Shown in pieces: positions 1-7,613 of a DNA stretch of 64,000 nt. Within the stretch, counting starts at the first letter, position 1; each line of letters begins with the position of its first letter. The translations under genes and the position numbers were made by a program. The stretch is from Actinoplanes octamycinicus (GTDB lineage: Bacteria > Actinomycetota > Actinomycetes > Mycobacteriales > Micromonosporaceae), in assembly GCF_014205225.1 (NCBI RefSeq), contig NZ_JACHNB010000001.1, positions 9,715,501 to 9,779,500 on the forward strand, read 5' to 3'. The notes beneath the pieces are model-generated. The model saw nothing but the letters and a program-made list of their open reading frames with translations, made no database searches and had not been told where the DNA came from.

Positions 1-1
1 C

Positions 2-580
2 GGCTGGTACGCCGGAATCGAGCCGGCCGGGGAGCTGCCGGCGGTCACCGGCCCGGCCCCGCTGCGCGCCTTCCACCGGGCCGCCGCCGGCCGCCCCGAG
101 GTCTACGGCCGGTCCTGCCGGATCTTCGCCGAGCCGCTGCCCGGACATCCGGACGGCCTGCTCACTTTCGGCCAGGAGGGTGACGGGGTCTTCACCCTGC
201 TGATGGAGTCGCAGGGCGCTGACCCGCGGGTCTTCTACGACGGGCTCAGCGACCGGCTGCTCCCGGAGCGCGAGCGGCTCGCCGGCTACCTGCTGCAGGC
301 CACGCTGGCCCGGGCCGCGATGGATGGCCCGCTCGGCGGGATGGCGTTCGTCGACCGGCCGCAGGCCCGCCGGGTGATCGCCCCGCTGCGCCGGGTGCCG
401 CTGCGGCCGATGCGCTGGCCGTCGCTGTTCACCCGGTGCTACGCCGGGCCGGGCATGGTGGTGGTGATCGGCGAGGACGACGCCGACTGGTACGAGATGT
501 ACGTCGGCGTCCGCCAGCCCGGCCTGCTCCGCCGGCTGCGCAAGCTCGGCCTGGACTGGGAGTCGTTCACGGACGGCTGA
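2..580 (+). CDS. 3' part of an unrecognised protein (5' end outside window)
   Basis: An open frame runs in from the left edge and ends at TGA 578-580, giving 192 visible residues with actinobacterial codon bias throughout. The visible part is soluble, rich in Arg, Leu and Gly, and has no membrane segment, signal peptide or catalytic motif that I recognise. Its start is not in the window. The last 14 bases overlap the tail of a convergent small gene. I cannot assign a family or function; only the reading frame is well supported. Confidence 0.7.
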   Translation, partial: GWYAGIEPAGELPAVTGPAPLRAFHRAAAGRPEVYGRSCRIFAEPLPGHPDGLLTFGQEGDGVFTLLMESQGADPRVFYDGLSDRLLPERERLAGYLLQATLARAAMDGPLGGMAFVDRPQARRVIAPLRRVPLRPMRWPSLFTRCYAGPGMVVVIGEDDADWYEMYVGVRQPGLLRRLRKLGLDWESFTDG

Positions 581-776
581 CCAGCTCGTCCCGGGCCGCG
601 GTGAGCTCGGCGATCGCGGCGCTCAGCGAGTCGCCGCCGGGGCCGTCGCCGGCCAGCTCCCGGGCCGCGCCGAGCAGCCGCAGCGTGTCGGTCATGGTGG
701 CGGCGACCGAGCTCACCCGGTGGGTCAGGTCGTCGCGCAGCATCTGGAGCAGAGGTTCGTCCACGGACCACCCCAT
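567..776 (-). CDS. small hypothetical protein, 69 aa
   Basis: A short ORF from ATG at 774-776 to TGA at 567-569. Nearly every codon ends in G or C, as expected of a real gene here. The protein is mostly predicted helix, acidic and Leu/Ala-rich, beginning MGWSVDEPLLQ, with no recognised domain. It converges on and overlaps the preceding plus-strand gene by 14 bases. No strong ribosome binding site is visible before the ATG, so the start is uncertain. Confidence 0.55.
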   Translation of the reverse strand: MGWSVDEPLLQMLRDDLTHRVSSVAATMTDTLRLLGAARELAGDGPGGDSLSAAIAELTAARDELVSRP

Positions 777-834
777 CGGTCGGCGCGGCGGTGACTGAAG
801 CAACCCGGCTTTCCGTTCATCGCGCCGCGGATTC

Positions 835-1097
835 ATGGACAAGTCGTTCGTCGACGAGGTGACCGTGGCGAGCCCGCAGGCGGTGATCGTGGACGGGCTG
901 ATCGGGATCACCCGGGGGCTGCGGATCACCCGGTCGCCGACGGTGTGGAGACGGCTGACCAGGCCGAACGTCTGCACCAGGCGGGCTACCGGTTCGCCCA
1001 GGGATATCACTTCGCGCGCCCGTTGACCGAAAGCGACGTGCTGCTCCTGCTCGGCCGTCCCAGCACGCGAGAAACTCGACAATCTCAACTGATTTAG
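835..1097 (+). pseudogene. remnant of an EAL-domain cyclic-di-GMP phosphodiesterase
   Basis: The first frame, from 835, reads DKSFVDEV and continues to GLRIT near 930, matching the late part of EAL domains (K-I-D-x-S-F-V then A-x-x-L-G-L). After a +2/-1 frameshift near 931, a second frame reads VADGVETADQAERLHQAG and then RFAQGYHFARPL, the typical EAL C-terminus, ending at TAG 1095-1097. Everything N-terminal to the late EAL motifs is missing. This is a truncated, frameshifted relic. It sits about 1 kb before an intact GGDEF-EAL gene on the same strand, so it may be the leftover of a neighbouring paralogue. Confidence 0.75.
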
Positions 1098-1134
1098 TAG
1101 ACAAGGTGGGCGATCGTCGAGCAGACTTCCGCCC

Positions 1135-2022
1135 ATGGATCTGACCATGGCTCTCGCCGGACTGGGCGTCGGCATCATCGTCGGCCTCACCGGCATGGGT
1201 GGCGGCGCGCTGATGACGCCGATCCTGGTGCTGTTCTTCGGCATCAACCCGGTCGCCGCGATCGGCAGCGACCTGGTCGCCAGCGCGATCATGAAGCCGT
1301 TCGGCGGCGCGGTGCACGCCCGCCGCGGCACGGTGAACTGGACGCTGGTGGCCTGGCTCTGCGCCGGCAGCGTGCCCAGCGCCTTCCTCGGCGTGCTGCT
1401 GCTGCGCGCCTTCGGCGACGACGAGTCGCTCCAGCACGGCGTCAAGATCGCCCTGGGCGTGGCGCTGCTGCTGGCCGTCGGCGGCATGCTGCTCAAGGCC
1501 TGGATCAGCCGCCGGGACGGCGACGGCCCGGCCGCCCCGATCACCGTCCGCCCGGTCCCGACCCTGCTGGTCGGCATCATGGGCGGCCTGGTCGTCGGGC
1601 TCACCTCGGTCGGCTCCGGCTCGCTGATCATCGTGGCGCTGCTCGCGCTCTACCCGATGCTGCGCGCCAACGACCTGGTCGGCACCGACCTGGTCCAGGC
1701 CATCCCGCTGGTCACCGCGGCCGCCCTGGGCCACATGCTGTTCGGCGACATGAGCTGGGGCATCGCCGGCGCGGTGGTGCTCGGCTCGATCCCCGGCGTG
1801 CTGATCGGCTCGCGGATCTCCTCGCGGGCCCCCGGCGGGCTGGTCCGGTCCGCGCTGATCATCGTGCTGCTGGCCAGCTCGCTCAAGCTGTTCGACCTGT
1901 CCACCCAGGTGGTCGGCGTGGTGACCGGCGTCGCGCTGGTGGCGGCGATCGTGCTCGGCGTGACCAAGCCGTTCCGCAAGGCGCCCGCCGAGCAGCCGGA
2001 GCGGGAGACCGTCCCGGTCTGA
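1135..2022 (+). CDS. TauE/SafE-family membrane permease
   Basis: A 295-residue integral membrane protein with about eight hydrophobic segments. It opens with the glycine-rich first helix typical of TauE/SafE (GLTGMGGGALMTPIL), and a second, related Gly-rich repeat starts near residue 146 (GGLVVGLTSVGSGSLIIVAL). The two-fold repeat is the family hallmark. Members export or import sulfite, sulfoacetate or related organosulfur anions across the cytoplasmic membrane; the substrate here cannot be read from sequence. Alternative start ATG at 1147. It stands alone between the EAL relic and a GGDEF-EAL gene, so context gives no pathway. Confidence 0.88.
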   Translation: MDLTMALAGLGVGIIVGLTGMGGGALMTPILVLFFGINPVAAIGSDLVASAIMKPFGGAVHARRGTVNWTLVAWLCAGSVPSAFLGVLLLRAFGDDESLQHGVKIALGVALLLAVGGMLLKAWISRRDGDGPAAPITVRPVPTLLVGIMGGLVVGLTSVGSGSLIIVALLALYPMLRANDLVGTDLVQAIPLVTAAALGHMLFGDMSWGIAGAVVLGSIPGVLIGSRISSRAPGGLVRSALIIVLLASSLKLFDLSTQVVGVVTGVALVAAIVLGVTKPFRKAPAEQPERETVPV

Positions 2023-2080
2023 CACTCATCTCGCCCCCACCCCCGCCGATCTTTAACAGGGGCGGTGGAAGGAGGGCCGG

Positions 2081-4495
2081 ATGAGCGTCCGCCGGAAACT
2101 TCTGGCGGGTTACCTGGTGGTGGCCTGCCTGGTCGCCGCGACCGCGGCCACCGCCTGGTACACCGACATGTCGTCGGCGCGCCGGACCGCCGCCAAGGAG
2201 GCCGCGCAGCTGGCCCGCGGCATCGGCAAGGACATCGCCCTCGGGCTGTCGGTGGACAATCCGGGCGAGGTGATCAACCCGCTCTTCTACAGCCCCGAGG
2301 CGCTGGCCAACTACATCGAACGGCTGCACGAGACCCAGCACCGGGACGTCGTCGCGGTGGACATCGGCAAGTACATCCTCGGCGACGCGGTGCCGGAGAA
2401 CGTCGGCTCGGTCTTCGACCACGACATCGGCAACCAGGTCGGCAAGACCATCGCCGACGGCAGATCCCGGACCTTCGTCGAGGTCAGCGCGGACTACCCG
2501 GACGGCATCAAGCAGGTCGTGGTGCCGATGCGGGGCAGCGGCAACCAGACCCTGGGCGCGGTGATCCTGGAGTACACCCCGCTCTACGACGAGATGATGG
2601 CATCCGCCCGGCGGGCACAGACCGTCATCCTCAGCGCCGCCGCGGCAGCGTTCCTGCTGGTCCTGCTGCTCGGCTGGGTGCTGGCCGGCTCGCTGACCCG
2701 GCGGATCACCTCGCTGACCACCGCGGTCGGCGTGATCCGCACCGGCGACTACACGCACCGGGTCCCGGTCGAGGGCCAGACCGACGAGATCGGCCGGCTG
2801 GGCCGCGCCGTCAACGCGATGGCCCAGCAACTCGACGAGTCGGCCCGGGAGATCCTGGCCAAGGAGTACACCGACAGCATCCTGGCCAACGCCGGTGAGG
2901 GCATCTGCGGGCTGGACCCGGAGGGCCGGATCAGCTTCGCCAACGAGGCCGCCGGGCGGATCACCGGGCTCGGCGTGGCCGGGCTGCTGCACCGGGAGGT
3001 GGCGGCGCTGCTGCCGGAGTCCGGCGACGGGCTCAGCCCGGGTACCCGCGAGGTGTCCCTGCAACGGCCGGACGGCACCAGCGTCCGGGTCGAGTACACC
3101 GCCAGCCGGATCCGGAAGGCCGGCCGTACCCTGGGCGCGGTCATCGTGCTGCGCGACGTCAGCCGGCAGCGCGCCCTCGAACACGACCTGCGGCACCAGG
3201 CCCTGCACGACGGGCTGACCAACCTGCCGAACCGCAAGCTGCTGCTCGACCGGCTGGAGCACGCGCTCACCCGGTCCCGGGCCACCGGTGAACCGCTCGC
3301 CGTGCTCTACCTGGACCTGGACGGGTTCAAGCGGGTCAACGACAGCCTCGGGCACAACGCCGGCGACATGCTGCTGCGCACCGCCGCCGAGCGGCTGACC
3401 GGCGCGCTGCGCCCGCTGGACACCGTGGCCCGGCTCGGCGGCGACGAGTTCGCCGTGCTGCTCGAGGACGCCGACCAGGCAGTCGTCGACCGGCTGGCCC
3501 GGGCCTGCCTGGAGACCCTGTCCCGGCCGTTCCTGATCCACAACCGGGAGGCGCTGGTCTCGGTGAGCATCGGCGTGGTGCCCGACGCGGCGCACTACGC
3601 CGACGCCGACGAGGTGCTGCGCAACGCCGACGTGGCCATGTACGCGGCCAAGGACCAGGGCAAGAACCGCTACCTGACCTTCGAGACGCAGATGCACGAG
3701 CAGCTGCTCGACCGCCTCGACCAGGAGGCCCGGCTGCGCGACGCGGTGCACCGCGGCGAGCTGCGGCTGCACCTGCAGCCGGTGGTCGGCGTGGCCGCCG
3801 GGCAGATGGCCGGCGCCGAGGCGCTGGTCCGCTGGCAGGACCCGGAGCAGGGGCTGCGGATGCCCGGCTCGTTCATCCCGCTCGCCGAGGAGACCGGCGC
3901 GATCGTGGAGATCGACCGGTGGGTGCTGCTGGAGGCCTGCCGGGCGGTCAAACGCTGGCAGGACGAGGATCCGGCGACCGCGCCGGCCTGGGTCAGCGTC
4001 AACCTGTCCGCCGCGCACCTGGAGGTGCCGGACCTGACCGACCAGGTGGCCCACGCGCTGTCCAGCACCGGGCTCTCGGCGCACTGCCTGGTGCTGGAGC
4101 TGACCGAGACGGTGCTGATGCGCGACCTCGCGGTGACCGCGGCCCGCCTCGACGAGCTGCGCGAACTCGGCGTCAAGATCGCCATCGACGACTTCGGGAC
4201 CGGTTACTCGTCGCTCGGCTACCTGCGCGACATCCCGGTCGACGTACTGAAGATCGACCGCTCGTTCATCGACGGCCTGGTCGGCAACGGCCGCCAGCAG
4301 GAACTGGTCAACGCGGTGATCCAACTCGGTCACACGCTCGGCCTGCGGGTGGTCGCGGAGGGCGTCGAGGAGGCCTCCCAGCTGACCCTGCTGACCGTGA
4401 TGGGCTGCAAGTTCGCCCAGGGCTACCACCTGGGCCGCCCGGAGCCGGCCGCCGACCTCTACAGCCGCCTGGCCACCCCGGCCCTGCACGGCTGA
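2081..4495 (+). CDS. membrane-bound HAMP-PAS-GGDEF-EAL cyclic-di-GMP turnover protein
   Basis: 804 residues. Transmembrane helices near residues 7-25 and 182-203 bracket an extracytoplasmic sensor region. HAMP (about 204-256), PAS (about 262-365), GGDEF (about 370-535) and EAL (about 545-800) domains follow. The GGDEF signature is intact at residues 453-457, and the EAL triad at 580-582 keeps the downstream DDFGTGYSSL and VAEGVE motifs. Both cyclase and phosphodiesterase activity are therefore possible on motif grounds; which dominates cannot be read. The start is preceded by a strong AAGGAGG at about 2069-2075. Two strong hairpins follow the stop. Confidence 0.95.
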   Translation: MSVRRKLLAGYLVVACLVAATAATAWYTDMSSARRTAAKEAAQLARGIGKDIALGLSVDNPGEVINPLFYSPEALANYIERLHETQHRDVVAVDIGKYILGDAVPENVGSVFDHDIGNQVGKTIADGRSRTFVEVSADYPDGIKQVVVPMRGSGNQTLGAVILEYTPLYDEMMASARRAQTVILSAAAAAFLLVLLLGWVLAGSLTRRITSLTTAVGVIRTGDYTHRVPVEGQTDEIGRLGRAVNAMAQQLDESAREILAKEYTDSILANAGEGICGLDPEGRISFANEAAGRITGLGVAGLLHREVAALLPESGDGLSPGTREVSLQRPDGTSVRVEYTASRIRKAGRTLGAVIVLRDVSRQRALEHDLRHQALHDGLTNLPNRKLLLDRLEHALTRSRATGEPLAVLYLDLDGFKRVNDSLGHNAGDMLLRTAAERLTGALRPLDTVARLGGDEFAVLLEDADQAVVDRLARACLETLSRPFLIHNREALVSVSIGVVPDAAHYADADEVLRNADVAMYAAKDQGKNRYLTFETQMHEQLLDRLDQEARLRDAVHRGELRLHLQPVVGVAAGQMAGAEALVRWQDPEQGLRMPGSFIPLAEETGAIVEIDRWVLLEACRAVKRWQDEDPATAPAWVSVNLSAAHLEVPDLTDQVAHALSSTGLSAHCLVLELTETVLMRDLAVTAARLDELRELGVKIAIDDFGTGYSSLGYLRDIPVDVLKIDRSFIDGLVGNGRQQELVNAVIQLGHTLGLRVVAEGVEEASQLTLLTVMGCKFAQGYHLGRPEPAADLYSRLATPALHG

Positions 4496-4558
4496 GGCCG
4501 CTTCCACCCCTTTCCGGTACGCCCGGAGCACTCCCGGGCACCGATGACGCCGCGGTCC

Positions 4559-4623
4559 CGGCACGTCCGGCGCACCCACCGGCGACGTGCCGTTCCCGGC
4601 GCCGTCAGGGTGACGGCGCCGGG
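4559..4623. terminator. tandem hairpins, bidirectional terminator
   Basis: Hairpin 1 pairs CGGCACGTC (4559-4567) with GACGTGCCG (4584-4592). Hairpin 2 has perfect 13-bp arms, 4595-4607 and 4611-4623, around a GGG loop. They lie between two convergent genes ending at 4495 (+) and 4632 (-). There is no U-tract, as is usual in high-GC actinobacteria. Confidence 0.75.
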
Positions 4624-4631
4624 CAGGTGGA

Positions 4632-5099
4632 TCAGGCCACGGGAATCCCCGCGACCCCGGCGGCCCGGAGACGTTCCTCGTAGCCGTCGTCCAGATCGGT
4701 GTGCCGGCGGAACATCACCGGCGTGGTGAAATCCCCCTCGACCAGGCACCGCACCACCTCGGCGGGCTTCGGAAGCAGTCCCCCGTTCAGGGTGCGGGCG
4801 GCGCCGAGGACGGTTCGCACGCCCTGCTTCCCGCTGACGAAATCGCCGAACCGCCAGCCGGTCTCCTCGTCGTAGACCAGCGCCTGCAAGCCGTCTCCGC
4901 GGCGGAGCACGATGGTCGTGTCACGCGGATCGAACGGGTCCAGCCAGCTGGCGGACACCGCGAAGCCGTGCCGGACGAGCTCCTCGACCACCAGCGAGAC
5001 ATAGGGACGCAGCGCATCGAGAAACGGATCCCGATGCGGCTGCGGTAGAACCATGTCGCTCATTTTCCATCCCATTCGATCATTATTCCTGAATTTCAC
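4632..5099 (-). CDS. DUF6292 family protein
   Basis: 155 residues if the GTG at 5097-5099 is used. That start overlaps the stop of the upstream GntR gene in a GTGA, implying translational coupling. An ATG at 5061-5063 (MSDMVLPQ) with GGGATGG in front is an alternative start. The middle (ALRPYVSLVVEEL, then a short D-P-F-D-P-R-D segment and a W-R-F-G stretch) and the C-terminal LPKPAEVVRCL and DDGYEERL segments match my recollection of DUF6292, a family of unknown function common in actinomycetes. Its coupling to a GntR regulator suggests a shared regulatory or mobile-element-derived role (inference). Confidence 0.75.
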   Translation of the reverse strand: MKFRNNDRMGWKMSDMVLPQPHRDPFLDALRPYVSLVVEELVRHGFAVSASWLDPFDPRDTTIVLRRGDGLQALVYDEETGWRFGDFVSGKQGVRTVLGAARTLNGGLLPKPAEVVRCLVEGDFTTPVMFRRHTDLDDGYEERLRAAGVAGIPVA

Positions 5100-5932
5100 G
5101 GAGGGACCTCGATGTCCCGGTGGCGAGGCGGAAAAGCTCGGACCTCGTCCGGCACCTTTCCGGAGACGACCTCGAACTGGGTACCCGGCTGGTACACCGT
5201 GACGGTGAGCCGGAATGGTCGCTGCGCCTGGTCGTAGGATCGGCGCCGCTGCTCGAGAACGGATCGCGGGGCGTCGTCACGCAGGTGGAAGAATGCCTCC
5301 TCCGCCTCGGTCGCCTGCCGCAACTCGAATCGATCGATCCAGCCGACCTGTTTGATTCCCAAGGTCCGGCTGAGGTAGGCGAGCATGCCGTCCGGAAGAT
5401 CCTCGCCCTCCAACTCCTCGGCCCCCTGTTTGCGCAGGTCCGGATAATAGGTGGTCTGCAAATGCGATGGCGAGCCGTCGACGAACAATTCTTGGGAACG
5501 CTTGATGACCCGGACTTTCCTGGCGTCGGCGGTCTGCGGAACCTCCAGTCCCAGCGCCTCCGCGACCTCAGGTGACGGCTGAACGATCTGCACGTCGACC
5601 TCGGACATCGACGGGACCCGCCCCCGCGACTCGACCTCGGCCATCCAGGACCGGCCCTCGCCGCCACCGAAGCCGGTGTTCGGGTCCTCGCTGATCGTAT
5701 GGACCCACGGACTCACCGGCTCCAGCACGAAAGTGCCACTTCCCGGCGTTTTCTTCACCAGGTGCCGGGTGACGAGAAGCTTGATGGCCTCCCGGATCGT
5801 GTTTCGCGAAGCGCCATAAGCCTGACACAAATCGGTCTCGGTCGGCAGCTTCGCCCCCGCCGGAAGGTCGCCAGAATTGATCTTTCGACGGAGATCGTCG
5901 GCGATCTCTCGATACCTCGATCCACTGACCAC
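5096..5932 (-). CDS. GntR-family regulator with UTRA effector domain
   Basis: About 278 residues from the GTG at 5930-5932, which has GGAGG four bases upstream; a longer ATG start at 5968 is possible. The N-terminal winged helix has the GntR pattern (YREIADDLRRKI, then LPTETDLCQAYGASRNTIRE, then GSGTFV). The C-terminal half matches a UTRA ligand-binding fold ending in R-x-T-V-T-V-Y-x-P-G. It is closely similar in layout to the second GntR gene at 6741-7556, suggesting paralogues. It probably represses its own operon with the DUF6292 gene through the palindrome at 6010-6031 (inference). Confidence 0.9.
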   Translation of the reverse strand: MVSGSRYREIADDLRRKINSGDLPAGAKLPTETDLCQAYGASRNTIREAIKLLVTRHLVKKTPGSGTFVLEPVSPWVHTISEDPNTGFGGGEGRSWMAEVESRGRVPSMSEVDVQIVQPSPEVAEALGLEVPQTADARKVRVIKRSQELFVDGSPSHLQTTYYPDLRKQGAEELEGEDLPDGMLAYLSRTLGIKQVGWIDRFELRQATEAEEAFFHLRDDAPRSVLEQRRRSYDQAQRPFRLTVTVYQPGTQFEVVSGKVPDEVRAFPPRHRDIEVPP

Positions 5933-6009
5933 GACGCCTCCCTGCATCGTCGGCCGGATTTGGCACATCCGCTGAGAACCATCCTATAGGCGCCTGCGGA
6001 TAGTATGAA

Positions 6010-6031
6010 GCCAAACGTAGGTACCTTTGGC
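6010..6031. promoter_or_regulatory. candidate GntR operator
   Basis: A 22-bp imperfect palindrome with GCCAAA (6010-6015) mirrored by TTTGGC (6026-6031) and an inner GTA/TAC pair, 18 of 22 bases symmetric. It lies in the divergent region between the minus-strand GntR gene and the plus-strand membrane-protein gene, near the -10-like TATAGG at 5983. Confidence 0.45.
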
Positions 6032-6140
6032 CTGATCCACATGAGCATCATCATTGATCATGACGGCTCACACCATCGCCGCCTGGAGATCAAATCGAGC
6101 ACCACCGCGGATGAGGTCAGCAAACGCGAGGCTGGGTGCG

Positions 6141-6611
6141 ATGACCAAGAGCGAGCGACGCTATCGCCAGCGACGAGAACCGTCCCCTTTCCGACGCCAG
6201 ATCGGCCCGATCGCAGCCACCCTGGGGTTGACCGGCGCCTTCGCGACGGTCGCCGCCGGTGTGATCGACTACTGGCAGACCCTGTGGCTCAACATCGCCG
6301 CCGATCTGGCCGGCGCCGCGATCATCCTGGCCCTCTTCCCCCTGGTCGACTGGGCTCAACGCATGATGTTCGGCAGCCGGGAGACGCTGCTGGGGCCGGG
6401 GTGCTACGTCGTCGCCGAGAACGATCACGGCACGGTGGAGGAGTTGCTCTCCGCCCGCCCGGCACTCACCGCGAGCCCGGACGCCGGTCCGCTCCTGACG
6501 ACACACTTCCGGCGGCGCCGGCGGTCCCGGCGCCGCCACCAGGCCGCCTACGCCTGGCGCCGCCGGCACACCATCCACATCTGCGGCACCACGCCGGCCC
6601 GGGACAGCTGA
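6141..6611 (+). CDS. small two-helix membrane protein, unknown function
   Basis: 156 residues from ATG 6141. A basic N-terminus (KSERRYRQRREPSPFRRQ) is followed by two hydrophobic segments, about residues 21-39 and 48-68 (AATLGLTGAFATVAAGV, then LAGAAIILALFPL). The soluble tail ends in an Arg/His-rich cluster near RRRRRSRRRHQ. No family is recognised. It lies between two related GntR/UTRA regulators, one divergent and one downstream on the same strand, so it may be the regulated target of one or both. An in-frame upstream start at 6054 exists, but its extra residues look non-coding. Confidence 0.6.
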   Translation: MTKSERRYRQRREPSPFRRQIGPIAATLGLTGAFATVAAGVIDYWQTLWLNIAADLAGAAIILALFPLVDWAQRMMFGSRETLLGPGCYVVAENDHGTVEELLSARPALTASPDAGPLLTTHFRRRRRSRRRHQAAYAWRRRHTIHICGTTPARDS

Positions 6612-6740
6612 GCCGTTTCCCACCAGGCGCGGTCTGCCCGGCGCCGACGGTGCGGCCAGTCCGGTCGCATCGACGACAGGTGTGGCCGGCGGCCTCCCCG
6701 CGGACCACCATGGGGTCAGAACCGATCCGGGAGGGTTCCT

Positions 6741-7556
6741 GTGGCCGAGCCGATGTACAAGCAGATCGCCGAGGAGCTCCGGCGCCGGATCGAGCAGGGC
6801 GAACTCGAACCGGGCGCCAAGCTGCCCGCCGAGCTGGAGCTGCGCGAGACGTTCGGCAACGCCTCGCGCAACACGATCCGGGACGCCATCCGTTCGCTCA
6901 CCGCCCGGGGCCTGGTGATCACCCGTCCCGGCCAGGGCACCTTCGTGGCCGACCGGATCGACCCCTTCCAGATCACCCTCTCCACCGACACCCAGTCCTG
7001 CCTGGGCGACGCCGAGGGCATCGCGTTCCGGTCGGCCGCGCCGGCCCAGCAGCGCAAACCGGAAGCCGGCACGCCGCGGGTGGAGATCCAGGCGGCCACC
7101 GGGACGGCCGGTCGTGAGTTGCAGCTCCCGGCCGACGCCCAGGTGATCTGCCGGCACCAGGTCCTGACCATCGACAAGAAGCCGTGGTCGATGCAGACCT
7201 CGTTCTATCCGATCGCGTTCGTGCCGAAGGCGCCCCTGCTGATCCAGGCGGTCGCCATCGAGCAGGGCACGGTTCGGTACCTCGCCGAGACGCTCGGCGT
7301 CGAGCAGGCCGGTTACCGCGATCAGGTGAGCGCCCGCCCGCCGAACGAGGGCGAGATCGCCTTCTTCAAACTGCCGGAGGTCGGCGTCTCGGTGATCGAG
7401 ACGATCCGGACGGCGTACGAACGGTCCGGCGCGCCGATCCGGTGCACCGTCACGGTCTGGCCGGCCGACCGCAACCGTCTCGTCTACAACATCGGCGACG
7501 TGCCGAAGGAGATCACCTCCCCGGCACCCCCGGGCGAGCCCGGCGACACCGCATGA
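6741..7556 (+). CDS. GntR-family regulator with UTRA domain (second copy)
   Basis: 271 residues from GTG 6741 with GGGAGG upstream. The GntR winged helix occupies about residues 5-70 (YKQIAEELRRRIEQGEL, then NASRNTIRDAIRSL, then GQGTFVADR). The UTRA-like C-terminal domain ends with the C-T-V-T-V-W segment and DVPKEI, parallel to RLTVTVYQP and KVPDEV in the upstream GntR protein. The pair look like diverged duplicates flanking one small membrane protein. A ligand cannot be inferred. It is followed by a bidirectional terminator before the pullulanase gene. Confidence 0.9.
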   Translation: MAEPMYKQIAEELRRRIEQGELEPGAKLPAELELRETFGNASRNTIRDAIRSLTARGLVITRPGQGTFVADRIDPFQITLSTDTQSCLGDAEGIAFRSAAPAQQRKPEAGTPRVEIQAATGTAGRELQLPADAQVICRHQVLTIDKKPWSMQTSFYPIAFVPKAPLLIQAVAIEQGTVRYLAETLGVEQAGYRDQVSARPPNEGEIAFFKLPEVGVSVIETIRTAYERSGAPIRCTVTVWPADRNRLVYNIGDVPKEITSPAPPGEPGDTA

Positions 7557-7557
7557 A

Positions 7558-7598
7558 CCGGCCCCGCCCTCCCGGGCTGATCGGGTGAGCGGGGCCGG
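7558..7598. terminator. bidirectional terminator
   Basis: CCGGCCCCGC (7558-7567) pairs with GCGGGGCCGG (7589-7598). It sits between the convergent ends of the GntR gene (7556) and the amylase/pullulanase gene (7614). Confidence 0.7.
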
Positions 7599-7613
7599 CG
7601 TTCTGTGGTTGCG

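Noticed and set aside
1883..4579. An 898-codon minus-strand frame opposite the GGDEF-EAL gene
   Set aside because: Composition-driven antisense frame with no domain; the plus strand carries full GGDEF and EAL motifs.
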